Shown here piece after piece: positions 45,951-54,852 of a DNA stretch of 64,000 nucleotides. The stretch is from JBFMHP01 sp964557295 (lineage in GTDB: Bacteria; Pseudomonadota; Gammaproteobacteria; RBG-16-57-12): positions 100,283 to 164,282 of the forward strand of contig CAZKZP010000001.1 in the NCBI GenBank assembly GCA_964557295.1, written 5' to 3'. The notes under the pieces were generated by a model. It ran no database searches and had not been told where the DNA came from. It saw only the letters and a program-made list of their open reading frames with translations. Numbering within the stretch: the first letter of the stretch is position 1; each line of letters opens with the position of its first letter. The position numbers and the translations under genes were made by a program.

Positions 45951-46961
45951 TTAGCATTCCGTGAGCGACTCCACAATTCGATGATAGCTGTCCAGGCGTT
46001 GCCGGGTGATTTCACCGCTCGTCAGCGCGACCCGCAGGGCGCAGCCCGGCTCCTGGCGGTGCTGGCAATTGCGGAATTTGCACTGTGACAAAAAGGGGCG
46101 GAATTCGACGAAGCCCTCGGCGACTTGTTCGGCGCTGATGTCCCAGAGGCCGAATTCGCGGATGCCGGGTGAATCGATCAGATCACCGCCAAGATCGAGG
46201 TGATACAGCACAGCGGTGGTGGTGGTATGCATTCCCTTCCCGGTGGCCTCGGACAACTCGCCGATCCTGATTTCCTGATGCGGCAACAGCACCTGTACCA
46301 GCGAGGATTTACCCACGCCGGAGTGTCCGACGAAGATGCTGGTGCGATCCTTGAGCTGCGCGACCAGTTCATCCAGTCCGTGTTGGGTCACGACGCTGGT
46401 ATAGATCACGCGATAGCCGATATGTTGATAGAGGGCGAGCTGCGCCTCGGCCTCGGCGTGTTGGGCGGCGCTGAGCAGATCGATCTTGTTGACGATGATC
46501 ACCGGCGTGATCTTGGTGGCCTCAGCCGCGACCAGATAACGGTCGATCAGTCCAGTGCTCAATTCCGGTTGGGTGGCGCAGACGATCAGGATCTGATCGA
46601 TGTTGGCGGCGATGGTCTTCACGCGGTTCTTGAAATCCGGGCGACAGAGCACGCTCTTGCGCGGTACCTGCGCCACTACCACGCCGGTCCCATCCGGCGC
46701 CGCCTGCCAGATGACGCGATCGCCGCAGACCAGATCGTGCAGGTGTTGTCGGATCTGGCAACGATAGATTTGGCCGCCCGCGTCTTCCACATCCACGGTC
46801 TTGCCATAGCGCGAGACCACCTGTCCTTGCTGTTCCTCGCCGAGCTGGCCGAGCTCATCCTCGCTGAGTGCGGCCTGTTTGTCTTGCGCCCGTGCCAGCC
46901 GGTCGGCCTGGAGCTTGTCGACGTGACGACGTTGGCGTGTGGTGAGTTTGCGGCGGCTCAT
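45951..46961 (-). CDS. rsgA: Ribosome small-subunit biogenesis GTPase RsgA
   Basis: RsgA is a circularly permuted GTPase that checks late 30S assembly. The 336-residue protein has an N-terminal OB domain, then G4 (VNKIDLL) ahead of G1 (VGHSGVGKSSLVQ) and G3 (DSPGIREFG), the permuted order. A C-terminal zinc motif, CKFRNCQHRQEPGCAL, completes the family pattern. It overlaps the M48 protease gene by four bases. In E. coli rsgA lies next to orn as well. Confidence 0.95.
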   Translation of the reverse strand: MSRRKLTTRQRRHVDKLQADRLARAQDKQAALSEDELGQLGEEQQGQVVSRYGKTVDVEDAGGQIYRCQIRQHLHDLVCGDRVIWQAAPDGTGVVVAQVPRKSVLCRPDFKNRVKTIAANIDQILIVCATQPELSTGLIDRYLVAAEATKITPVIIVNKIDLLSAAQHAEAEAQLALYQHIGYRVIYTSVVTQHGLDELVAQLKDRTSIFVGHSGVGKSSLVQVLLPHQEIRIGELSEATGKGMHTTTTAVLYHLDLGGDLIDSPGIREFGLWDISAEQVAEGFVEFRPFLSQCKFRNCQHRQEPGCALRVALTSGEITRQRLDSYHRIVESLTEC

Positions 46962-48214
46962 GCGCGGGCGGGCGGAGCCAGTTGTTGCAAACGCGCGATG
47001 CGCACCGGCGCCGGTGGATGCGAATCGTGAAAGCTGGAATACAGCGGGTCCGGGGTGAGGGTGCTGGCGTTGTCCTTGTAGAGCTTGACCAGCGCGGAGA
47101 TCAGGTGCGCGGCGGCGCTTTGGTCGGCGGCGAATTCATCGGCCTCGAATTCATGCTTGCGCGAGAGCAGCGCCATGAGTGGGCTCAGAAAGAACGTGAA
47201 CACTGGGGTGGCGAGCATGAACAGCATCAGCGCGGTGTGCAGCGACGGGGTGGTGATGCCCAGGCCTTCATAGAACCAGTCCTGTTCCATCAGCCAGCCC
47301 AGCAGTCCGAGGCCGAGCAAACTGGTCGCCGCCATGATGATCATGCGCTTGAACACATGGCGGTGCTTGAAGTGCCCGAGCTCGTGCGCGAGCACCGCCT
47401 CGGTTTCGTCATGGCTGAGCGAGCCGAGCAGGGTGTCGAAAAAGACGATGCGTTTGTTGTTGCCCAGCCCGGTGAAATAGGCGTTGCCGTGGCTGGATCG
47501 ACGCGAGCCGTCCATTACGAAGATGCCGTTGCTCTTGAAACCGCAGCGGGCCAACAGGGCTTCGATGCGCTGGCGCAAGCCTTCGTCTTCCAGCGGTTTG
47601 AACTTGTTGAACAGCGGGGCGATCACCGCCGGGTAGGCCCAGAGCATCAACAACGAGAACCCCATCCACACGATCCAGACGAATAGCCACCACATCGCGC
47701 CGGCATTGCCCATCAGCCACAGCACCACGCTGAGCAGCGGCGCGCCGATGCTCAGCGAGAGCAGGACCTGCTTGAATACGTCGCCGAAGAACAGCGCGGG
47801 GGTGGAGCGGTTGAAGCCGAAATCCTGTTCGATCTTGAAGGTGCGGTAGATGGAAAACGGCAGCTCGATCAGCATCATGAGCAGACTCACGCTCAGGATG
47901 AAGCCCACCCCGGTCCAGATCGGGTCCCAGTCGAGTGCGGTCCAGGCGCGATTCAGCGAATCCAGGCCGCCGCCGAGGGTCCACAGCAGCAACAGCGCGG
48001 CGCCATACAGCAGCTCCCTGGCGCCGAGGCGGGTCTTGGCCGTGGTGTAGTCGGCGGCCTTCTGGTGGGCCTCCAGGCTGATCAGCCTGGCGAAGGCCTC
48101 CGGCACGCGGGCGCGGTGTTGCTGGATATGGCGGATGTGGCGGCGGTCCAGCCACAGTTGGGTGAGGACGGAGGCGGTCAAAAAAATCAAGAAAACGTAG
48201 GTAAATCCGTTCAT
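46958..48214 (-). CDS. M48 family (Ste24-like) membrane metalloprotease
   Basis: The 418-residue integral membrane protein has about six to seven transmembrane segments and the zinc motif HELGHFKHRH at about residues 280-289, with EFEADEFAADQSA carrying the third ligand Glu. The order of segments (FNKFKPLEDEGLRQRIEALL before the active site) matches Ste24-type CAAX proteases present in many bacteria; the bacterial substrate is unknown. It overlaps rsgA and is divergent from orn. Confidence 0.92.
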   Translation of the reverse strand: MNGFTYVFLIFLTASVLTQLWLDRRHIRHIQQHRARVPEAFARLISLEAHQKAADYTTAKTRLGARELLYGAALLLLWTLGGGLDSLNRAWTALDWDPIWTGVGFILSVSLLMMLIELPFSIYRTFKIEQDFGFNRSTPALFFGDVFKQVLLSLSIGAPLLSVVLWLMGNAGAMWWLFVWIVWMGFSLLMLWAYPAVIAPLFNKFKPLEDEGLRQRIEALLARCGFKSNGIFVMDGSRRSSHGNAYFTGLGNNKRIVFFDTLLGSLSHDETEAVLAHELGHFKHRHVFKRMIIMAATSLLGLGLLGWLMEQDWFYEGLGITTPSLHTALMLFMLATPVFTFFLSPLMALLSRKHEFEADEFAADQSAAAHLISALVKLYKDNASTLTPDPLYSSFHDSHPPAPVRIARLQQLAPPARA

Positions 48215-48316
48215 ATATTCCAGGTGGCGCTGATCCGAGGATTTGTGATGGGTCTCGCAGACTAGCCTTTGTTAGAATGGCTGGCAAGAAATTCAAAGTA
48301 TAAGGAAAAATCACTC

Positions 48317-48874
48317 ATGTCCAAACACGAATTCAATCTCATCTGGATCGACCTGGAGATGACGGGACTCGATCCCGACCGGGACCAGATCATCGAGATC
48401 GCCACCATCGTCACCGACAGCCAGTTGAACATCCTGGCCGAAGGGCCGGTGCTGGCCATCCATCAGCCGGAGGCGGTGCTCGATGCCATGGATGACTGGA
48501 ACAAGAACACGCACGGCAAATCCGGCCTGCTCGGCCGCATCAGGGCCAGCACGCTCTCCATGGCGCAGGCCGAGCAGCAGACCTTGGAGTTTGTCCGGCA
48601 ATACGTGCCGGAGCGCGCCTCGCCGATCTGCGGCAACTCCATCTGCCAGGACCGCCGTTTTCTCTATCGTCACATGCCCAAGCTCGAGGCCTATTTCCAC
48701 TACCGCAACTTGGATGTCAGCACGCTCAAGGAGCTGGCGCGCCGCTGGGCGCCGGAGCTCTACAAGGGCTTCAACAAGAAGGGCGCGCACCTGGCGCTGG
48801 ACGATATCCGCGAGTCCATCGACGAAATGAAATTCTACCGTGAACATTTCATCCGCTTGCCTGAAAGTGCCTAG
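48317..48874 (+). CDS. orn: Oligoribonuclease
   Basis: Orn degrades RNA dinucleotides, including pGpG from cyclic di-GMP breakdown. ATG 48317 gives 185 residues. The DEDDh exonuclease motifs are LIWIDLEMTGLDP (Exo I), SICQDRRFL (Exo II) and HLALDDIRESI (Exo III with His). An in-frame ATG-like start at 48269 would add unrelated residues. HD-GYP and orn in the same window fit a cyclic di-GMP-using organism. Confidence 0.96.
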   Translation: MSKHEFNLIWIDLEMTGLDPDRDQIIEIATIVTDSQLNILAEGPVLAIHQPEAVLDAMDDWNKNTHGKSGLLGRIRASTLSMAQAEQQTLEFVRQYVPERASPICGNSICQDRRFLYRHMPKLEAYFHYRNLDVSTLKELARRWAPELYKGFNKKGAHLALDDIRESIDEMKFYREHFIRLPESA

Positions 48875-48934
48875 GAATCCGCGCAGAGTAATTCTCAGGG
48901 CGCACTTCGGTTTACAGGCGAGCGTGCGCTTGAT

Positions 48935-49050
48935 GTAGGAGCAGGCTTTAGCTTGCGACCAGGGCAGCGGCTCTATCGCCAGCAGAAGATGGCGATTCAC
49001 TCAGTCTCATGGCTATTTCAAGCAATCGCAAGCTAAAGCTTGCTCCTACC
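48935..49050. repeat. Second REP-like inverted pair
   Basis: GTAGGAGCAGGCTTTAGCTT unit at 48935-48958 and its inverted partner at 49026-49050, separated by 67 bases, between orn and the convergent PDC gene. The same unit family is found at 45010-45075. Confidence 0.8.
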
Positions 49051-49081
49051 GGCCACCAGGGCTGCCGGTTGATGGCAAGGA

Positions 49082-50023
49082 TTATTTTTTCCAGCTTTGT
49101 TTCAGCATCACCTCGGCGCGCGCGCCGAGGAAGACGTAGATCCCGAGGCCGACCAGCAGGCCCACGGCGGCCAGCATCATCCAGGCGGCCTCCACCAGCA
49201 GCTTACCGTCGCCCAGCGCGGATTTGAAGATGAGCAGCAGCGCTTCGATCGAGACCGCGATGAGGATGGCCGCGATGAAGCGCGTGATGGTGCGCCGGGT
49301 GGAGCTGTGCCGGAAGATGTCCTTGTGCATCAGCACTTCTTCTTCCAGCGTGGTCTTGCCCAGATCGAAGATCGCCAGCGCCAGGGTCAGATAGATGATG
49401 ATGCTGAAGGGCGCGTAATGGCCCATCTTGCCGTTGTCGAGCGCGGTGAGCAGTTCGCTGAAGGCTTGATACAGCAGACTGGCCAGCACGCCGAGCAGGC
49501 CGAGGACGATGATCAGGTAAATCCCCTTGAAGACGCTCTGAAAGCGCCGCCGCGCGGTGTCGCCCATCAGATATTCGATGGCGTGCATGAGATTGATGTC
49601 CAGCACCAGATAGCCGAGGATCGCGCCATCGTTGTCGCGGATGCAGGTGGCGGCGGATAGACAGATGTTGCCGCTGGCGTTGCTGAAGTAGGGCTCGGTG
49701 ACGATGGTGTGGCGGCTCTCCTTGGCCAGCACGAAATACGGGCGCTGGCTGCGGTCCTTGCCTTTGCCGTCGACGATCTTCACTCGTCCCCCCGTGTTCA
49801 TCACGTTGCTGCTTTCCTGCGCGCCTTCGGGGTTCAGTGTGAACACCATGTCGATGAAGGGGTAGTGCTTGAGCAGGCTTTGCAGGATCAGCGAGAGTTC
49901 CGCGTCGTCGTGCAGCAAGCGCTTGCGCGCGATGCCGGTGACGATGGAGGCGAGCAATTCGCGGATCGAATCGCCGTATTCGTGATAACGCTCGATGGCG
50001 CTGAGGTAACTCATCGTGGACAT
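49082..50023 (-). CDS. PDC (Cache-like) sensor membrane protein without output domain
   Basis: ATG 50023, after AAAGGAA on the minus strand, gives 313 residues. The N-terminal half is a PDC/dCache-like ligand-binding domain (SQRPYFVLAKESRHTIVTEPYFSN, ILGYLVLDINL). Three or four transmembrane segments follow (about residues 165-190, 205-225, 248-268, 280-302). No kinase, GGDEF or methyl-accepting domain follows. The PDC domain precedes the first membrane segment without a signal peptide, so it would face the cytoplasm unless the topology is unusual. The function is unknown. Confidence 0.75.
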   Translation of the reverse strand: MSTMSYLSAIERYHEYGDSIRELLASIVTGIARKRLLHDDAELSLILQSLLKHYPFIDMVFTLNPEGAQESSNVMNTGGRVKIVDGKGKDRSQRPYFVLAKESRHTIVTEPYFSNASGNICLSAATCIRDNDGAILGYLVLDINLMHAIEYLMGDTARRRFQSVFKGIYLIIVLGLLGVLASLLYQAFSELLTALDNGKMGHYAPFSIIIYLTLALAIFDLGKTTLEEEVLMHKDIFRHSSTRRTITRFIAAILIAVSIEALLLIFKSALGDGKLLVEAAWMMLAAVGLLVGLGIYVFLGARAEVMLKQSWKK

Positions 50024-50180
50024 AGCTGTTCCTTTCACTACGGATTCATATGCTCGTTTGCATAAACCATTCCACAGCACGGAAATGCCGGTGAATGCGT
50101 GAGCAGACTAGGGGAGGGATGTTGCAGCGCCATGACACGCTGCACTGTTTTTATGCAGCGAACACGCGGCGTGACTGTTA

Positions 50181-51275
50181 TCAGGGCAGCGGGGTTTGGC
50201 GATGTTGTGTCAACGCCCAGTGCACATGCTCGCGCACCAGCTCATCGGGGTGGTTTGCCTTCGCCTGCAACGCGGTGATGATCTCGGGGGAGCTGGGCGC
50301 GTTGCCCAGGGCGACGGCGATATTGCGCAGCCAGCGGACGTGGCCGATGCGCCGGATCGGCGAGCCTTCGGTGTTGCGCAGGAAGTCCGGCTCGCTCCAG
50401 TTGAGCAACTCGATCAATGCGGGCGCATCGAGATGATGGCGCACGCGGTAATCCGGTTCCGCGCTGAGGCGCGCGAAGCGATTCCACGGACAGACCAGCT
50501 GGCAGTCGTCGCATCCGTAGATGCGATTGCCGATCGCACGGCGGAACTCCACCGGGATGCTCCCATGCAGCTCGATGGTGAGATAGGAGATGCAGCGGCG
50601 CGCATCGAGTTGATAGGGCGCGACGATCGCCTGCGTGGGGCAGACATCGATGCAGGCGCGGCAGGTGCCGCAATGGTTCACCGCGGGCGCGTCGACCGGC
50701 AGGGGCAGGTCGGTGTAGATCTCGCCGAGAAAAAACCACGAGCCGTTTTTTTGCTGGATCAGATTGGTGTGCTTGCCGATCCAGCCGAGCCCGGCATTCT
50801 GCGCCAGGGCCTTTTCCAGCACCGGCGCGCTGTCGACGAACACGCGGTAGCCGAACGGTCCGATCTGGTCTTCGATCCGCTGTGTGAGCCGTTGCAGGCG
50901 CTGGCGCAAGACCTTGTGATAATCGCGCCCCAGCGCGTAGCGCGAAATGAAGCCCAACTGCGGATCGTTCAACACGGCCTCGCTGTCAGTGCACTCGGGC
51001 GGCAGATAATCCATGCGCGCCGAGATCACGCGCACGGTGCCGGGCACCAATTCATCCGGACGGCTGCGCTTGCTGCCGTGGCGGGCCATGTACTCCATCT
51101 CGCCATGAAAGTGTTTGTCCACCCACTGATCGAGATGCCCTTCATGCTCGGGCAAATGAATATCGGCGATACCGAGCTGTTGCAGGCCGAGTTCCAGCCC
51201 CCATTGTTTGATGGCCTCGGCCAGGGCCTGCAACTGTGTTGCGTCCAGAGGTGATGCGTTCGCTTTTGCTTGCAT
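50181..51275 (-). CDS. queG: Epoxyqueuosine reductase
   Basis: QueG reduces epoxyqueuosine to queuosine in tRNA using cobalamin and two 4Fe-4S clusters. ATG 51275 gives 364 residues; a much longer in-frame upstream extension overlaps nnr and is rejected. Cysteine motifs: CGTCRACIDVCPTQAI and CDDCQLVCPWN. The HEAT-like C-terminal end (RNIAVALGNAPSSPEII) is present. It is divergent from nnr with an 18-base spacer. Confidence 0.95.
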   Translation of the reverse strand: MQAKANASPLDATQLQALAEAIKQWGLELGLQQLGIADIHLPEHEGHLDQWVDKHFHGEMEYMARHGSKRSRPDELVPGTVRVISARMDYLPPECTDSEAVLNDPQLGFISRYALGRDYHKVLRQRLQRLTQRIEDQIGPFGYRVFVDSAPVLEKALAQNAGLGWIGKHTNLIQQKNGSWFFLGEIYTDLPLPVDAPAVNHCGTCRACIDVCPTQAIVAPYQLDARRCISYLTIELHGSIPVEFRRAIGNRIYGCDDCQLVCPWNRFARLSAEPDYRVRHHLDAPALIELLNWSEPDFLRNTEGSPIRRIGHVRWLRNIAVALGNAPSSPEIITALQAKANHPDELVREHVHWALTQHRQTPLP

Positions 51276-51293
51276 AGGGGGTATCATAACGCC

Positions 51294-52769
51294 ATGCAAA
51301 ACCTCCCGCATAATCTCTATCGCGCCGCCGATGTCCGCGCTCTCGATCGGCTGACTATCGAGGCCGGCACCCCCGGCATCACGCTCATGGAACGCGCCGG
51401 TGCCGCGGCGTTTGCATTGCTGCGCCATCGCTGGCCGCGGGCGCAGCACCTCGCGGTGTTTTGCGGCGGCGGCAACAACGGGGGGGATGGTTTTGTGATC
51501 GCGCGGCTGGCCAAGCAACAGGGCATGGCGGTCACGGTGTATCTGCTCGCCGATCCCGCGCGGCTCGCGGGCGAGGCCTTGCAGAGCTATCAAGCGATGC
51601 TCTCAGGGCACGTGAAAGTCGAAGCGCGCGTGCCCGCGGACTTGAGCGGCTTTGATCTGGTGATCGACAGTCTGCTCGGCACGGGTTTGAACGAAGACGT
51701 GCGCGATCCGTATCGCCAGGCCATCGAGCGGATGAATGCCTCGGCCCTCCCGGTGCTGGCCATCGATATCCCGTCCGGATTGTCGGCCGACACCGGCGCG
51801 GTGCTGGGCGCGGCGGTCAAGGCGCAGGCGACCATCACCTTCATCGGACTTAAACCGGGGTTGCTCACGGGCGAGGGTCGAGACTATTGCGGTGAACTGG
51901 TCTTCGCCGGGCTGGGCGTGCCGGCCGAGGTGTATGACCAAGTGGCGCCTGCGGCGCAACGCATCGACTATGTCAGCCTCAAGCACCTCCTGCCGCCGCG
52001 TTCCCGCAGCGCCCATAAAGGCGCCCACGGTCATGTATTGTTGATCGGCGGAGAGCTTGGCATGAGCGGCGCGATCCGGTTGGCCGGCGAGGCGGCCTTG
52101 CGCGGTGGGGCCGGTCTGGTGAGCATCGCCACCCGGCGCGAACACGCGGCGCAGATCAGTGCCGCGCGACCGGAATTGATGTGCCACGGCGTTGAAACCC
52201 AGGAAGAGTTCGATGCCTTGCTGGCCCGCGCGACCGTGGTGGCGATCGGCCCGGGGCTGGGGCGCGGTGAGTGGGGCCGGCGCCTGCTGCGTTATGCGTT
52301 GGGACTGAAGTTGCCCGTGGTGATCGATGCCGATGGCCTCAATCTCCTGGCGGAACAACCCTGCCGGCGCGAGCACTGGATTCTGACGCCCCATCCCGGC
52401 GAGGCGGCGCGCTTGCTGGATGTGGCAACCGCCACGGTTCAGGCTGATCGCTTCGAAGCGGTGCGCGCGCTGCAAGAGCGTTTCGGCGGCGTGGTGGTCT
52501 TGAAAGGGGCGGGCAGCCTGATCTGCGATGCGCAACGGCGAATCAGCTTGTGCACCGACGGCAATCCCGGCATGGGCAGCGGTGGCATGGGCGATGTACT
52601 CACCGGCGTGATCGCGGCCTTGTTGGCACAAGGCTTTATCGCCGAGGATGCCGCCCGCTTCGGCGTGTGCCTGCATTCGGCGGCGGCCGATCGCGCCGCG
52701 CAGGCCGGAGAGCGCGGCCTGATCGCCAGCGATCTGATGCCGCATCTGCGCCGGTTGGTCAACCCATGA
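51294..52769 (+). CDS. nnr: Bifunctional NAD(P)H-hydrate epimerase / ADP-dependent dehydratase
   Basis: Nnr repairs hydrated NAD(P)H. The N-terminal epimerase (YjeF_N, residues 1-215) has CGGGNNGGDGFVIAR; the C-terminal dehydratase (ribokinase-like, residues 225-491) has GPGLGRG, LTPHPGEAARLL and NPGMGSGGMGDVLTG. ATG 51294 was chosen over an upstream in-frame start at 51270. Its stop overlaps tsaE. Confidence 0.95.
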   Translation: MQNLPHNLYRAADVRALDRLTIEAGTPGITLMERAGAAAFALLRHRWPRAQHLAVFCGGGNNGGDGFVIARLAKQQGMAVTVYLLADPARLAGEALQSYQAMLSGHVKVEARVPADLSGFDLVIDSLLGTGLNEDVRDPYRQAIERMNASALPVLAIDIPSGLSADTGAVLGAAVKAQATITFIGLKPGLLTGEGRDYCGELVFAGLGVPAEVYDQVAPAAQRIDYVSLKHLLPPRSRSAHKGAHGHVLLIGGELGMSGAIRLAGEAALRGGAGLVSIATRREHAAQISAARPELMCHGVETQEEFDALLARATVVAIGPGLGRGEWGRRLLRYALGLKLPVVIDADGLNLLAEQPCRREHWILTPHPGEAARLLDVATATVQADRFEAVRALQERFGGVVVLKGAGSLICDAQRRISLCTDGNPGMGSGGMGDVLTGVIAALLAQGFIAEDAARFGVCLHSAAADRAAQAGERGLIASDLMPHLRRLVNP

Positions 52770-53227
52770 AGATCTTCCTGCCAGACGAGGCGGCCACACT
52801 CGCCCTCGGCCATGCGCTGGCGCGGGCCTGCCGGCGCGGGGCGGTCGTCTATCTGCACGGCAATCTCGGCGCCGGCAAGACCACCTTGGTGCGCGGCATG
52901 TTACGGGCCCTCGGCCATCCGGGTCCGGTGAAGAGCCCCACCTACACCTTGGTCGAATCCTATGTGGTGGAAAGCCGCGCCATCTATCACTTCGATCTCT
53001 ACCGCCTCGGACATCCCGAAGAGCTGGAGTACATGGGTATCCGGGACTATTTCACAGACCCCGCCGCCGTATGTCTGGTCGAATGGCCGGAGCGGGGCCG
53101 GGGCGTATTGCCGCCGCCGGATATCGATCTGCACCTCGATTACGCCCTGCCTAGCCGCATGGCCAGACTGGAGGCGCATGGGGAAGCCGGAGTTGAGATC
53201 CTCAAGAATCTGGCGTTTCAGCCGTAG
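52766..53227 (+). CDS. tsaE: tRNA threonylcarbamoyladenosine biosynthesis ATPase TsaE
   Basis: TsaE is the ATPase of the t6A-forming TsaBDE complex. The 153-residue protein has Walker A GNLGAGKTTLVRGML, the VKSPTYTLVESY switch, YHFDLYRL and CLVEWPERG. It overlaps nnr by four bases (ATGA). nnr-tsaE-amidase-mutL is a conserved gammaproteobacterial order. Confidence 0.95.
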   Translation: MKIFLPDEAATLALGHALARACRRGAVVYLHGNLGAGKTTLVRGMLRALGHPGPVKSPTYTLVESYVVESRAIYHFDLYRLGHPEELEYMGIRDYFTDPAAVCLVEWPERGRGVLPPPDIDLHLDYALPSRMARLEAHGEAGVEILKNLAFQP

Positions 53228-53437
53228 AAGATTTTGCCCTAAGCATCTGTTTGCAAGGGATTTTCAGTCTCGTCTGCCTGGTACGACGTGCTGATGTGCG
53301 CATCATCCTGCGCGCCCATGTTAAGGTTATACCAAAGCTCATGGCGTTATCTTGATGTTTTGAAAGGAAAATCGAGGTTGAAAGTTCGGTCTTTCTGTGC
53401 AAAATTAATCTTAAACACCACCACATTGAGAAGAAAA
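53228..53437 (+). promoter_or_regulatory. tsaE-amidase intergenic region
   Basis: 210 bases without a gene. A possible but weak promoter is TTGAAA (about 53379), 17 bases, AAAATT. A GAGAAG ribosome-binding site precedes the amidase ATG at 53438. Nothing else stands out. Confidence 0.3.
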
Positions 53438-54781
53438 ATGGCTTTTCGGATACTCACCCTGTTGGGGATGCTGCTTCTCCCCTTCCAGATCTGGGCGGGA
53501 ACCCAGCTGGAGCGGGTGCGCGCCAGTGCGAATGAGGATGTGGTGCGGCTCGTGCTCGATCTTTCCGCAGAGACCCCCTACAAGATCTTTGCGCTGACCA
53601 AGCCCGACCGTCTGGTGATCGATCTGAAAGACACGGTGTTGCGCGGCAAGCTCACTACCAATGACATACCGGTCGGCCCGGTCACCAATCTGCGCACCGG
53701 CATCCGCAACGGGTCCGATTTACGGATCGTCATCGAACTGACCCAAAGCCGCAGTTATAAGAATTTCTGGCTTCCCACGGATGCCGAAGAGCGCGCGCAC
53801 CGCTTGGTGATCGATTTCCCGGGGGTCCGCTTCGGCGAGACCCCGGCGTCGAGCACCACTGCAACCGTATCAGCCCCGGTGATCGAGAATCCCGTCGCCG
53901 ACAAGGCCCTGCTGCGCGATGTGGTCGTGGTCATCGACGCGGGGCACGGCGGCAAGGATTCCGGCGCGATCGGCAGCCGCGGCACGTATGAAAAAGACGT
54001 CGTGCTGGAGGTTTCGCGCAAGCTCGCCAGCCTGATCAACAAAGAGCCGGGGATGCGCGCGGTGTTGACGCGTGACGGGGATTATTTCCTCAAGCTGCGC
54101 GAGCGCACCGGCATCGCGCGCCAGCACAAGGCCGATCTGTTTGTTTCGGTGCATGCGGATGCCTTCAAGGACCCCAAGGCGCGGGGCTCGTCGGTCTATG
54201 CGTTGTCGGAAAAGGGCGCCAGCAGCGAATTCGCCCGGCTCCTGGCCGCGCGGGAGAACGCCGCGGATCTGATCGAAGGCATCGATATCGACACCTACGA
54301 CGACAATCTGCGCACCGTGCTGATCGATTTGTCGCAGACCGGGACGATCAAAGAGAGTCTCAACGTCGGGCAGAAGATCCTCGGCCGTGTCGGCCGCTTG
54401 GGCGCACTGCACAAATCCCAGGTCGAACAGGCGGGATTCGCCGTGCTGAAGTCCCATGACGTGCCGTCGATCTTGGTTGAACTTGCGTTCATCTCCAATC
54501 CCCATGAAGAGCGCAAGCTGCTCGATTCCACCCACCAACTTAAACTGGCCAATGCCATCGTGGACGGTGTGAATGAATATTTCCGCAGCGCGCCGCCGCC
54601 CGGAACGCAGCTGGCCATGATTCACAGCAACAAATACGTCATCAAATCCGGCGACACCTTGAGCACGATCGCCCGTCAATATCGCATGAGCATGCGCGAC
54701 CTGATGGATTTCAACGGCTTGAAGACGGATCAGATTCAGATCGGCCAGGAGCTGAACATCCCCGCGCTCAGGGACAGCTGA
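53438..54781 (+). CDS. amiC: N-acetylmuramoyl-L-alanine amidase (AmiB/AmiC type)
   Basis: The periplasmic amidase cuts peptidoglycan between daughter cells. ATG 53438 gives 447 residues with a signal peptide (about residues 1-20). Domains: AMIN (residues 25-130), Amidase_3 (about residues 160-385; zinc motifs IDAGHGGKDSGA, SVHADAF and LVELAFISNPHEE), and a C-terminal LysM (YVIKSGDTLSTIARQYRM). The LysM places it with AmiB rather than E. coli AmiC, so the symbol is approximate. Between tsaE and mutL, as amiB in E. coli. Confidence 0.93.
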   Translation: MAFRILTLLGMLLLPFQIWAGTQLERVRASANEDVVRLVLDLSAETPYKIFALTKPDRLVIDLKDTVLRGKLTTNDIPVGPVTNLRTGIRNGSDLRIVIELTQSRSYKNFWLPTDAEERAHRLVIDFPGVRFGETPASSTTATVSAPVIENPVADKALLRDVVVVIDAGHGGKDSGAIGSRGTYEKDVVLEVSRKLASLINKEPGMRAVLTRDGDYFLKLRERTGIARQHKADLFVSVHADAFKDPKARGSSVYALSEKGASSEFARLLAARENAADLIEGIDIDTYDDNLRTVLIDLSQTGTIKESLNVGQKILGRVGRLGALHKSQVEQAGFAVLKSHDVPSILVELAFISNPHEERKLLDSTHQLKLANAIVDGVNEYFRSAPPPGTQLAMIHSNKYVIKSGDTLSTIARQYRMSMRDLMDFNGLKTDQIQIGQELNIPALRDS

Positions 54782-54852
54782 CCTCGGGGGCGTGCGGGCG
54801 TTTCTCGCCGGTGAGATCCTTCGACCGGATGTGCTAGCATGGGGTGTTTTCA

